In this document: piece by piece, positions 58,197-64,000 of the stretch
Layout: the number at the start of each line of letters is the position of its first letter
Numbering within the stretch: position 1 is the stretch's first letter
NCBI GenBank assembly: GCA_022510925.1
Contig: JAFLSO010000004.1
Span: 1-64,000 of the forward strand
Direction: 5' to 3'
From: Treponema sp.
GTDB lineage: Bacteria > Spirochaetota > Spirochaetia > Treponematales > Treponemataceae
DNA length: 64,000 bases
Translations under genes and position numbers: made by a program
Notes under the pieces: model-generated
Told to the model about the DNA's origin: nothing
Database searches by the model: none
Seen by the model: only the letters and a program-made list of their open reading frames with translations

Positions 58197-59891
58197 TCAC
58201 TTGTTTTTTCCGAACAAAGATTTTATGGAGCCAAGGAGACCTTTTCTTTTTGGCGCTGGGGCCTGCTTGGGAGAAGGCCTTTTCTGCGCGGACTTTCTGG
58301 ATGAGTCCTGAGCGGAAGCGGGCTTACGGGATTTGTTTCCGTTTCCGTTGCGGCCCTTTCCTTTGCCGGCTCCGGAGTCACGGGAGGGGCCGGAGGAGCC
58401 CGCGAATTTCTCCCTGTAGACTTTCATGCGCTCCTCAGTGGTCATGGAGGCGAGCCTTGTCTCCTCCTCCGCGCTGAACACACGGCGGTCGCGCCTGTAA
58501 TCTTTTCCGCGCTCCTCGTTGCGCGACGAGTACCTGCCGTTACCGCGCCTTGGACTTCCGCCGGAATTTCCGCCTGCCTTCCGTCCGCCGGTCTCATGCC
58601 GTCCGCCCGGGCCTCTTCCTCCCGAGCCTGAATTTCTTCCTGAACTATGGCCGCCTCTCCTCTCATATTCGGATTTACGCCTGCGCCCGAATTCGCTTCT
58701 GTCGTTGTAATCCTCGTGATAGGTGTCGGTGCGGATATACACGTCCTTGCTTTTGTCCTCCGTGAAAAGGCTCTCGTCCGCCACCTGGGACGGAATGGGC
58801 TTCTCTATGTAGCGCTCTATGGGAGGCAGGGAGTACACGTCCTGCTCGCTGCAGAAAGTGTACGCCTTTCCCTTCTTGCCCGCGCGGGCCGTCCGTCCTA
58901 TCCTGTGCACGTAATTCTCCACCTCGTTGGGCAGATCATAGTTTATGACCATGGCCAGATCATTCACGTCTATTCCGCGCGCGGCCACGTCCGTGGCAAC
59001 CAGCCTCCTGACTTTTCCGGCCTTGAAGCTGTCCATTATCTGCAGGCGTTTTTTCTGCGGCAGGTCGCCTATGATGAATTCGGCCTCAATGCCGTTAAGC
59101 CTAAGGCGCTTGGCCACAACCTCGCAGCTTCTTTTTGTATTGCAGAAGACGATGAGGCTCTCGGGATTCTCGCGGGAAATTATGCCCAGCAGAAGCCTCA
59201 TCTTGTCGTCACTTGACACGTGGAACAGTGACTGATCTATCTCGTCCACGGTTATGCTCTCCGCGGCAATGGTAATCTCCGCAGGATTCCTGGTGTACTC
59301 CCACGCCAGATTCTTTACGTAGCTGTTGAGTGTGGCGCTGAAAAGCATGGTCTGCCTTTTCTCCGCGGCGGGAAGAACCTTTATGAGACGGCGCAGGTCC
59401 GGATAGAATCCCATGTCGAACATCCTGTCCGCCTCATCTATCACAAGGAACGCCACGTCGGTCATGCTCATCTGGTTTCCCTCGTGCAGGTCAAGCACAC
59501 GCCCGGGGGTGCCTATCATCAGGTCCACTCCGCGCCGCAGGGCCGCCACCTGCTTGTCGTATCCCACTCCGCCGTAAAAGCTTCCGCATGTAAGCCCGGT
59601 GAACTTAAGGAGTTTCTCCGCCTCCTCCTGTACCTGCACCGCGAGCTCGCGGGTGGGAACCATCACCAGGGCCTTCTTTCCGCTCACATCCGCCCTGGAA
59701 AGCAGCTCTTGTATCACAGAGACCAGATATGCGGCGGTCTTTCCTGTTCCCGTCTGTGACTGAACGTACAGGTCACGTCCCTCCAGAGAGGCGTTCAGCA
59801 CCTGCTCCTGAACCGGAGTGCATGTAACGTACCCTGCGCCCGCGATTCCCTCCTGAAGTTTCTCATGCAAACTAAATTCTAAAAAATCCAT
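58197..59891 (-). CDS. DEAD-box RNA helicase with an RGG-rich tail
   Basis: A 564-residue helicase of the CsdA/DeaD/RhlE type. The core has SQTGTGKT (45-52), PTRELAVQ, VIDEADRMFDMGF, SAT and HRIGRTARAG. From about residue 400 the chain is low-complexity and basic, with many RGG, GRN and SR pairs, typical of RNA-binding tails and of cold-shock helicases. A long AT-rich region lies upstream of the gene (59892-60049), with a TATAAA box near 59942 but no clear -35. It is followed by the ABC-F gene in the same unit. Confidence 0.9.
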   Translation of the reverse strand: MDFLEFSLHEKLQEGIAGAGYVTCTPVQEQVLNASLEGRDLYVQSQTGTGKTAAYLVSVIQELLSRADVSGKKALVMVPTRELAVQVQEEAEKLLKFTGLTCGSFYGGVGYDKQVAALRRGVDLMIGTPGRVLDLHEGNQMSMTDVAFLVIDEADRMFDMGFYPDLRRLIKVLPAAEKRQTMLFSATLNSYVKNLAWEYTRNPAEITIAAESITVDEIDQSLFHVSSDDKMRLLLGIISRENPESLIVFCNTKRSCEVVAKRLRLNGIEAEFIIGDLPQKKRLQIMDSFKAGKVRRLVATDVAARGIDVNDLAMVINYDLPNEVENYVHRIGRTARAGKKGKAYTFCSEQDVYSLPPIERYIEKPIPSQVADESLFTEDKSKDVYIRTDTYHEDYNDRSEFGRRRKSEYERRGGHSSGRNSGSGGRGPGGRHETGGRKAGGNSGGSPRRGNGRYSSRNEERGKDYRRDRRVFSAEEETRLASMTTEERMKVYREKFAGSSGPSRDSGAGKGKGRNGNGNKSRKPASAQDSSRKSAQKRPSPKQAPAPKRKGLLGSIKSLFGKNK

Positions 59892-60049
59892 GTCTTTCCC
59901 TAAAATTCATACCGCAAACATAAAGCGTGTGATGATGTTGATTTTATATGCGAGACTGTATCATTTTTCCGCACGAATGTACACAGGTAGCGCATGACGT
60001 ACGGGGACGGGCACTCACAAAGGCATGCCTGCGAGCGGCCGAAAACTTA

Positions 60050-60078
60050 TTGCCCACTGTGATTTTTCCCGCTATACT
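60050..60078 (+). promoter_or_regulatory. Leaderless promoter of the RlmK-type gene
   Basis: TTGCCC (60050-60055), 17 bases, TATACT (60073-60078), then six bases to the ATG at 60085. No ribosome site. Confidence 0.75.
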
Positions 60079-60084
60079 GTGGGC

Positions 60085-61278
60085 ATGAGCCGTAACGCGG
60101 AGCAGGATTCCGAGCAGAAAAACTCTTATCAGGCAGGGCTTTTCGAGAGCCGCATCACCAGAAATCACAGGACGCTAAGGAAATGGGCCAGAAAAAACCG
60201 CATAGGCTCATACCGGCTCTATGACCGCGACATTCCGGAGATTCCGCTGGCGCTGGACTTGTACACTTTTCTTCCCCCGCAGTGCGACACAAAGATGAGC
60301 GCCATACAGCATCAGAACGAGCTTAACGCCGCAGTAAGCGCGAACGGTCCGCTGGCGGAGCAGTTTCTGAGCGAGGAGCGGTCCAGGACGTACGCACACC
60401 TTTATCTTTACGAGCGCCCCTACGAAAAGCCGGCGGAGCAGGAAGCAGTGTGGCTTAATGCCATGGCGCTGACCGCCGCTAAGGTCCTTTGCATTCCGCC
60501 TGACCATGTGATTACCAAAACCCGCAGAAAGTTCACAGGCACGGAGGAGGGACGCTCCGAGCAGTACGAGAGGCTGAATGCGACGGGCGAAGGCAGCGTG
60601 ACAGGCACCGTGGCGGAGCAGGGGCAGATTTTCACAGTGAACCTCACGGACTATCTGGACACGGGGCTTTTCATGGACCACCGTGTGCTTAGAAAAATGC
60701 TGCGTGACTCGTGCGCGGGGAAAAGAGTGCTGAACCTTTTCTGCTACACAGGAAGTTTCTCTGTGTATGCCGCGGAGGGAGGCGCGAGTCTGGTGCACAG
60801 CGTGGACACGAGCCGCACTTACCTTGACTGGGCGGAGCGCAACATGAGGCTGAACGGATTCCGGGACGAGAGCAGGCTCATCTTCACACGGCAGGACGCC
60901 GTGGAATTCCTGGACCATGCGGTGGCTGACATGAGGGGAAAGGAAAAATCATGCGGATTTGACATAATAATACTGGACCCGCCCACATTCTCAAACTCAA
61001 AGCGCACCAGAATCACGCTGGACATAAACCGTGACTGGCACAGCCTGGTCGAAAAATGCACCGCGGTCCTTAATCCCGGGGGAACGCTTTACTTCAGCAC
61101 AAACAGCAGGCGCCTCAAATTTGACCCCGCGCTTCTTCCGCGCGCGCAGGACGGAAGCCCGCTCTGCTCGTTCACGGACATAACCTCCAGGACCATACCC
61201 GAGGACTTCAGGAATTCAAAAATTCACCGCGCATGGAGCATAACAAAAAACCGCGGCACGGAGAAGTCTGATTCCTGA
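60085..61278 (+). CDS. RlmK-type 23S rRNA methyltransferase
   Basis: A 397-residue class I SAM methyltransferase resembling the second half of RlmKL (m7G2069 of 23S rRNA): SRITRNHRTLRKWARKNRIG and YRLYDRDIPEIPLALD near the start, the SAM-binding RVLNLFCYTGSFSVYAAEGGA (in part NLFCYTGSFS, about 216-225), and the catalytic ILDPPTFSNSKR. The first half of the two-domain enzyme (RlmL) is absent. Whether the methylation is the same is an inference. The mRNA is predicted to be leaderless; no terminator follows on this strand. Confidence 0.88.
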   Translation: MSRNAEQDSEQKNSYQAGLFESRITRNHRTLRKWARKNRIGSYRLYDRDIPEIPLALDLYTFLPPQCDTKMSAIQHQNELNAAVSANGPLAEQFLSEERSRTYAHLYLYERPYEKPAEQEAVWLNAMALTAAKVLCIPPDHVITKTRRKFTGTEEGRSEQYERLNATGEGSVTGTVAEQGQIFTVNLTDYLDTGLFMDHRVLRKMLRDSCAGKRVLNLFCYTGSFSVYAAEGGASLVHSVDTSRTYLDWAERNMRLNGFRDESRLIFTRQDAVEFLDHAVADMRGKEKSCGFDIIILDPPTFSNSKRTRITLDINRDWHSLVEKCTAVLNPGGTLYFSTNSRRLKFDPALLPRAQDGSPLCSFTDITSRTIPEDFRNSKIHRAWSITKNRGTEKSDS

Positions 61279-61285
61279 CGCGGGC

Positions 61286-61319
61286 AAAAAAAAATCCGCC
61301 GGCACTCATTCCCGGCGGA
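61286..61319 (-). terminator. Terminator after rpmE
   Basis: Minus strand stem TCCGCCGG with CCGGCGGA, loop of nine bases, followed by nine T's. It ends rpmE and does not serve the plus strand, where no T-run follows. Confidence 0.9.
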
Positions 61320-61350
61320 CTTAAGTCACAAAACTTTCTGCGCCCTGCGC

Positions 61351-61560
61351 TTACTTTGACTCCGCTATGCCGTAGCGCTTGTTGAAGCGGTCGATGCGGC
61401 CGGCAGTGTCCACGAGCTTCTGCTTTCCGGTGTAGAACGGATGGCAGACGGAGCAGATTTCCACGCGGATATTCTCCACGGTGGAGCGCGTCTCGATTAC
61501 ATTGCCGCAGGCACAGGTAATCTTTGTCAGTTTGTACTCAGGATGGATTCCCTTTTTCAT
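61351..61560 (-). CDS. rpmE: Ribosomal protein L31
   Basis: A 69-residue 50S protein of the zinc-binding form: cysteines 16, 18, 36 and 39 (CAC and CSVC) hold the zinc. It has MKKGIHPEY and the C-terminal [16 protein letters not shown] stands before the ATG. The leader from the predicted promoter is about 145 bases and can fold, which suggests autoregulation. Confidence 0.95.
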   Translation of the reverse strand: MKKGIHPEYKLTKITCACGNVIETRSTVENIRVEICSVCHPFYTGKQKLVDTAGRIDRFNKRYGIAESK

Positions 61561-61704
61561 GTTATCTCCTTGTCTTGCCCGACAGCAAAGAACAACCAGA
61601 TTAGCTCAGGCGCCGGACTTTCGCGAAAGCACTTTAAAACGTGCAGACAGCGCCTCATTCTCCTACTGTTATCGCCCAAGTTACTGTCACAAGAACGTTG
61701 AATA
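61561..61704 (-). promoter_or_regulatory. Structured leader of rpmE (candidate L31 autoregulatory element)
   Basis: In minus-strand RNA, AGGCGC (61655-61650) can pair with GCGCCT (61613-61608), enclosing two hairpins: GCAC-GTGC (61644-61641 with 61632-61629, loop GTTTTAAA) and CTTT-AAAG (61629-61618, loop CGCG). Together they look like a three-way junction some 45 bases before the ribosome site. L31 leaders that respond to the protein are known in other phyla, but I do not recognise this as one of them. Confidence 0.45.
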
Positions 61705-61710
61705 TGCGCA

Positions 61711-61739
61711 TTTCTACCACAAAACGGGCGCCATGTCAA
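61711..61739 (-). promoter_or_regulatory. Promoter of rpmE
   Basis: Minus strand TTGACA (61739-61734), 17 bases, TAGAAA (61716-61711). The -35 box lies in the loop and stem of the rho terminator. Confidence 0.65.
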
Positions 61740-61750
61740 GCGCATGGCGC
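61721..61750 (-). terminator. Terminator after rho
   Basis: Minus strand GCGCCATG (61750-61743) pairs perfectly with CATGGCGC (61735-61728), followed by CCGTTTTG. The T-run is short and broken, so read-through into rpmE is possible. Confidence 0.6.
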
Positions 61751-61759
61751 TGCGCGGAT

Positions 61760-63559
61760 TTAGTCCACCGCGGCGGAGCCCGGATTCATGCTGGCCAGGA
61801 ACGCGTCGTTGTCCTTGGTCTTTCGCATCTTGTCCATGATAAGCTCCAGGATGTCGGAGTCCTCCATGGGGTTCAGGACTTTGCGCAGTATCCACATCTT
61901 CTGAAGCTCGTTGTCCGTAAGAAGAAGCTCCTCTTTGCGCGTGCCGGACTTCTTGATGTTAATCGCAGGGAACAGACGGCGCTCAGCGAGCTTCCTGTCC
62001 AGGTCTATCTCGCTGTTGCCGGTGCCCTTGAACTCCTCGAATATAACCTCGTCCATGCGGCTTCCGGTCTCTATGAGCGCAGTGGATATTATGGTGAGGG
62101 AGCCGCCCTCCTCCACGTTGCGCGCCGCTCCGAAGAATCTTTTGGGCTTGTGCAGAGCGTTGGAGTCCACGCCGCCGGAAAGGACCTTTCCGCTGGTGGG
62201 GACTGTCTGGTTGTACGCGCGGGCAAGGCGCGTGATGCTGTCCAGGAAAATCACCACGTCCTTCTTATGCTCCACAAGGCGCTTGGCTTTCTCCAGCACC
62301 ATCTCCGCCACCTGCACATGGCGCGCGGCCTGCTCGTCGAACGTGCTTGATATGACCTCGGCCTTTATGCTGCGCTCCATCTCAGTGACTTCCTCCGGGC
62401 GCTCGTCTATCAGAAGGACTATAAGATACACGTCAGGATTGTTAGTGGTGATGGCGTTCGCTATTTTCTGCATCAGTATGGTTTTGCCCGCTTTGGGAGG
62501 CGCCACTATCAGAAGCCTCTGGCCTTTCCCTATGGGGCTGAACAAATCAACTATGCGGGTGCTCAGCTCCGTGCTCACAGTCTCCAGGCGCAGCTTGTCG
62601 TTAGGATAGAGCGGCGTAAGGTTCTCAAACGGAATGCGGGTCTGCACCACGCGCGGCTCGTCAAAGTTCACGCTCTCTATGCGAAGAAGCGCGAAGAATT
62701 TCTCGCCCTCTTTGGGACTCCTTGTCTGCCCGTAAACTGTGTCGCCTGTCTTTAAGTTGAACAGGCGTATCTGGTTGGGGGAAATGTAGATGTCGTCCTG
62801 CCCGGGAAGATAATTGTTCTGCGGGCTGCGCAAGAATCCGTATCCGTCAGGGAGAATCTCAAGCGCGCCGCTTGCAAAGATAATCCCGCCGTGCTCCGTA
62901 TGAGCCTTAAGTATGCAGAAAATGATGTCCTGCTTTTTCATGGGAGCCAGGTCGTCTGCGGAGATGCCGTACTGCATCGCAAGCTCGCGCAGCTCCGGGA
63001 TGCTTTTCATGGTGAGGTCATTTATGAGGAGCCTGGGCTTGGACTCGTACTCCTCGGGATTCTCTATGTGCTGCGCCGCCTCCATAGCCTCAATCCGCGA
63101 CTGGGCGTTCCGTTCGTAATTGCCGTTGTTGTAGCGCCTGTAGCCGTTGTTGTTGTAGCGCCTGTAGCCTCCGCCCTGATACGCGGAGTCATCACCGTTT
63201 CCGTAATTGTTATTGTAGCGCCTGTAACCGTTGTTGTTGTAGCGCCTGCCCTCCCACGAGCGGTGGGGCTGACCCTCCTGACCGCCCTGCTGTCCCTCAG
63301 AGACAGGCTCCTGAGCCCGCTCCGACTCCTGGGAAGCCTCCGCCTGGGCCTGGCCCGCGCCCTCCTGTGAGGCGGCATTAGGCTCTGAGCCCTCCTGCGG
63401 CTCTGCGTCCTGCCCTGCCTGCGGCGCCTCATCCTGCGCGGGCTTAGCGCGCACCACACGGCGCTTACGCGGCTTGGGCTCCTCGTCTGCTGCTAAATCA
63501 GTCACCTGCTCCTCCTGTGATTGCGCGGGCTCATCGTCACGGCGTTTTCTCATTGCCAT
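61760..63559 (-). CDS. rho: Transcription termination factor Rho
   Basis: A 599-residue hexameric RNA helicase. The C-terminal ATPase has [18 protein letters not shown] (P-loop about 355) and [16 protein letters not shown]; a cold-shock-type RNA-binding domain lies near 230-300 ([19 protein letters not shown]). The first 150 residues are an extension not present in E. coli Rho (419 residues): an acidic Glu/Gln/Ala stretch and an Asn/Tyr/Arg-rich part with [12 protein letters not shown] repeats. Such insertions are known in some bacterial Rho proteins and may promote condensates. GGAG lies eight bases before the ATG; the second ATG at 63553 is an alternative. Confidence 0.95.
   Translation of the reverse strand: MAMRKRRDDEPAQSQEEQVTDLAADEEPKPRKRRVVRAKPAQDEAPQAGQDAEPQEGSEPNAASQEGAGQAQAEASQESERAQEPVSEGQQGGQEGQPHRSWEGRRYNNNGYRRYNNNYGNGDDSAYQGGGYRRYNNNGYRRYNNGNYERNAQSRIEAMEAAQHIENPEEYESKPRLLINDLTMKSIPELRELAMQYGISADDLAPMKKQDIIFCILKAHTEHGGIIFASGALEILPDGYGFLRSPQNNYLPGQDDIYISPNQIRLFNLKTGDTVYGQTRSPKEGEKFFALLRIESVNFDEPRVVQTRIPFENLTPLYPNDKLRLETVSTELSTRIVDLFSPIGKGQRLLIVAPPKAGKTILMQKIANAITTNNPDVYLIVLLIDERPEEVTEMERSIKAEVISSTFDEQAARHVQVAEMVLEKAKRLVEHKKDVVIFLDSITRLARAYNQTVPTSGKVLSGGVDSNALHKPKRFFGAARNVEEGGSLTIISTALIETGSRMDEVIFEEFKGTGNSEIDLDRKLAERRLFPAINIKKSGTRKEELLLTDNELQKMWILRKVLNPMEDSDILELIMDKMRKTKDNDAFLASMNPGSAAVD
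63125..63250. repeat. Tandem repeats inside rho encoding Asn/Tyr/Arg-rich units
   Basis: On the plus strand the string TTGTTGTAGCGCCTGTA (or near copies) occurs four times in about 125 bases, separated by 7 to 40 bases; on the coding strand these read RRYNNN units. Expansion or contraction by slippage would change the length of the disordered part of Rho without a frameshift, since the spacing is in multiples of three. Confidence 0.75.
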
Positions 63560-63622
63560 TTAAATTTCTCCATCAAGAACTGAGATTTTAAAGTATAAAG
63601 ACCGAAGCAAATCCATACATAA

Positions 63623-63628
63623 ATTATA
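63623..63628 (-). promoter_or_regulatory. Possible second promoter of rho
   Basis: Minus strand TATAAT (63628-63623) with no recognisable -35; leader would be about 57 bases. Confidence 0.35.
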
Positions 63629-63648
63629 GTCATGTTGAAAGGATTTTT

Positions 63649-63667
63649 AGGAGCACATCATGCTCCT
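63649..63667. other. Hairpin in the rho leader
   Basis: AGGAGCA and TGCTCCT form a perfect 7-bp stem with a 5-base loop. No T-run follows on the minus strand, so it is not a simple terminator. It lies downstream of the stronger rho promoter and could shape the RNA for Rho's own control. Confidence 0.5.
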
Positions 63668-63691
63668 TGAAACAGAATCTTCTACGCGGAC

Positions 63692-63721
63692 ATTTTATCC
63701 ACAAAAATGATTTTTTGTCAA
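63692..63721 (-). promoter_or_regulatory. Promoter of rho with an inverted repeat in its spacer
   Basis: Minus strand TTGACA (63721-63716), 18 bases, TAAAAT (63697-63692). The spacer holds a perfect inverted repeat, ACAAAAA-ATCA-TTTTTGT (63718-63701), which could be an operator. Confidence 0.65.
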
Positions 63722-63736
63722 TCTGCGGACTTTAAA

Positions 63737-64000
63737 TTAGCGCTGGCCGGAAAGCTCTATGTAAATCTGGTCCGCAAGCCCCAGGCCCGCAGACTTCGTA
63801 ATCTGCTCGGCGTAATTGTCGTACAGCATGTCATCGTACATGTCGCGCGCAAAGCTGTTCTCCTTGCCCAGCAGCTCCGCTTTCTGTATGGTGCCGCGCA
63901 TGGATGACAGCATAATCTTAACGAAATAATTCTCCATCTCAAGGCTCTGCTCGTAAAGCTCGCTGGTGCGGTCTATGACAGGCGCGCTGCCCAGGGGGCC
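63737..64000 (-). CDS. flgJ: Rod-binding protein (FlgJ N-terminal type), partial
   Basis: The C-terminal 87 residues of a protein whose start is beyond the window. The sequence ENYFVKIMLSSMRGTIQKAE and MYDDMLYDNYAEQITKSAG is the rod-binding domain that helps assemble the periplasmic flagellar rod, usually fused to a muramidase in other bacteria; here the chain stops after the domain. The frame is open to the window edge (upstream residues GPLGSAPVIDRTSELYEQ). The gene probably precedes rho in transcription, but rho has its own promoter 16 bases after this stop. Confidence 0.8.
   Translation of the reverse strand, partial: GPLGSAPVIDRTSELYEQSLEMENYFVKIMLSSMRGTIQKAELLGKENSFARDMYDDMLYDNYAEQITKSAGLGLADQIYIELSGQR

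Noticed and set aside
61286..61319. Plus-strand terminator after the RlmK-type gene
   Set aside because: The hairpin is perfect, but the T-run follows only on the minus strand; on the plus strand the A-run is upstream of the stem.
63125..63250. CRISPR-like repeats
   Set aside because: The repeats are short, in frame inside rho, imperfectly spaced and encode a low-complexity protein segment.

Overview
The window is a densely packed, fairly GC-rich bacterial chromosome segment (mid-50s % GC by eye, not counted). It most likely comes from a spirochaete of the genus Treponema or a close relative. The grounds are the block rpsB-tsf-frr-uppS-cdsA-dxr-rseP, the block rpsF-ssb-rpsR-rplI-dnaB, a short divergent SMC protein next to lipoprotein genes and serS, rho beside a rod-binding (FlgJ-type) gene, and many lipoproteins with relaxed lipoboxes. 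I see no insertion sequence, prophage, CRISPR array or rRNA operon. Two tRNA genes are present (Gly-TCC and Arg-CCG).

Layout. 1-3130: end of an unknown gene, thiN and alr facing away from each other, a small outer-membrane-like protein and tRNA-Gly. 3183-11615: the main accessory region, one five-gene operon of large fibronectin-III lipoproteins, a secreted paralogue, a small lipoprotein and a probable outer-membrane protein. 11637-17078: rpmF-acpP-rnc, coaD, a lipoprotein, a HEAT-like periplasmic protein, an aldo/keto reductase with ferredoxin-type clusters, tRNA-Arg and maf. 17022-25577: translation and envelope operon rpsB to rseP, then a secreted beta-propeller-like protein. 25576-28852: rpsF-ssb-rpsR-rplI-dnaB on the minus strand. 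28882-36949: ankyrin protein, rsmD, two TPR-type genes, rlmN, a tiny HMA-like protein, a 2-hydroxyacid dehydrogenase and a LeuCD-type dehydratase. 36957-44822: cmk-like, yicC, murC, metG, a glycosyltransferase and a DEAD-box helicase. 44853-54932: SMC, three envelope genes, serS, an AI-2E transporter and two uncharacterised genes. 55 kb to the end: DUF368 (undecaprenyl-phosphate carrier family), nifU/sufU, an ABC-F protein, a second DEAD-box helicase, an RlmK-type methyltransferase, rpmE, rho and the end of a flgJ-like gene.

The genes are mostly housekeeping: ribosome building and translation factors, undecaprenyl, peptidoglycan and isoprenoid synthesis (uppS, dxr, murC, alr, DUF368), phospholipid synthesis (cdsA) and replication (dnaB, ssb). 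The strain-variable part appears to be the envelope, with the fibronectin-III lipoprotein operon, SIMPL and TPR lipoproteins and ankyrin and propeller-like exported proteins.

The most interesting signals are these. (1) At least ten genes have a promoter whose -10 box lies only 5-8 bases before the start codon, with no Shine-Dalgarno site, which implies leaderless mRNAs (metG, murC, nifU, an RlmK homologue and others). (2) The fibronectin-III operon has a shared, unrecognised C-terminal domain. (3) The ABC-F ATPase has all the defects of its paired ATP sites concentrated in one composite site. (4) The rpsB leader holds a short ORF with a strong ribosome site that overlaps the rpsB start. (5) A small, probably highly expressed HMA-fold protein lacks the metal-binding cysteines. 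(6) The rpmE and rho leaders look structured.
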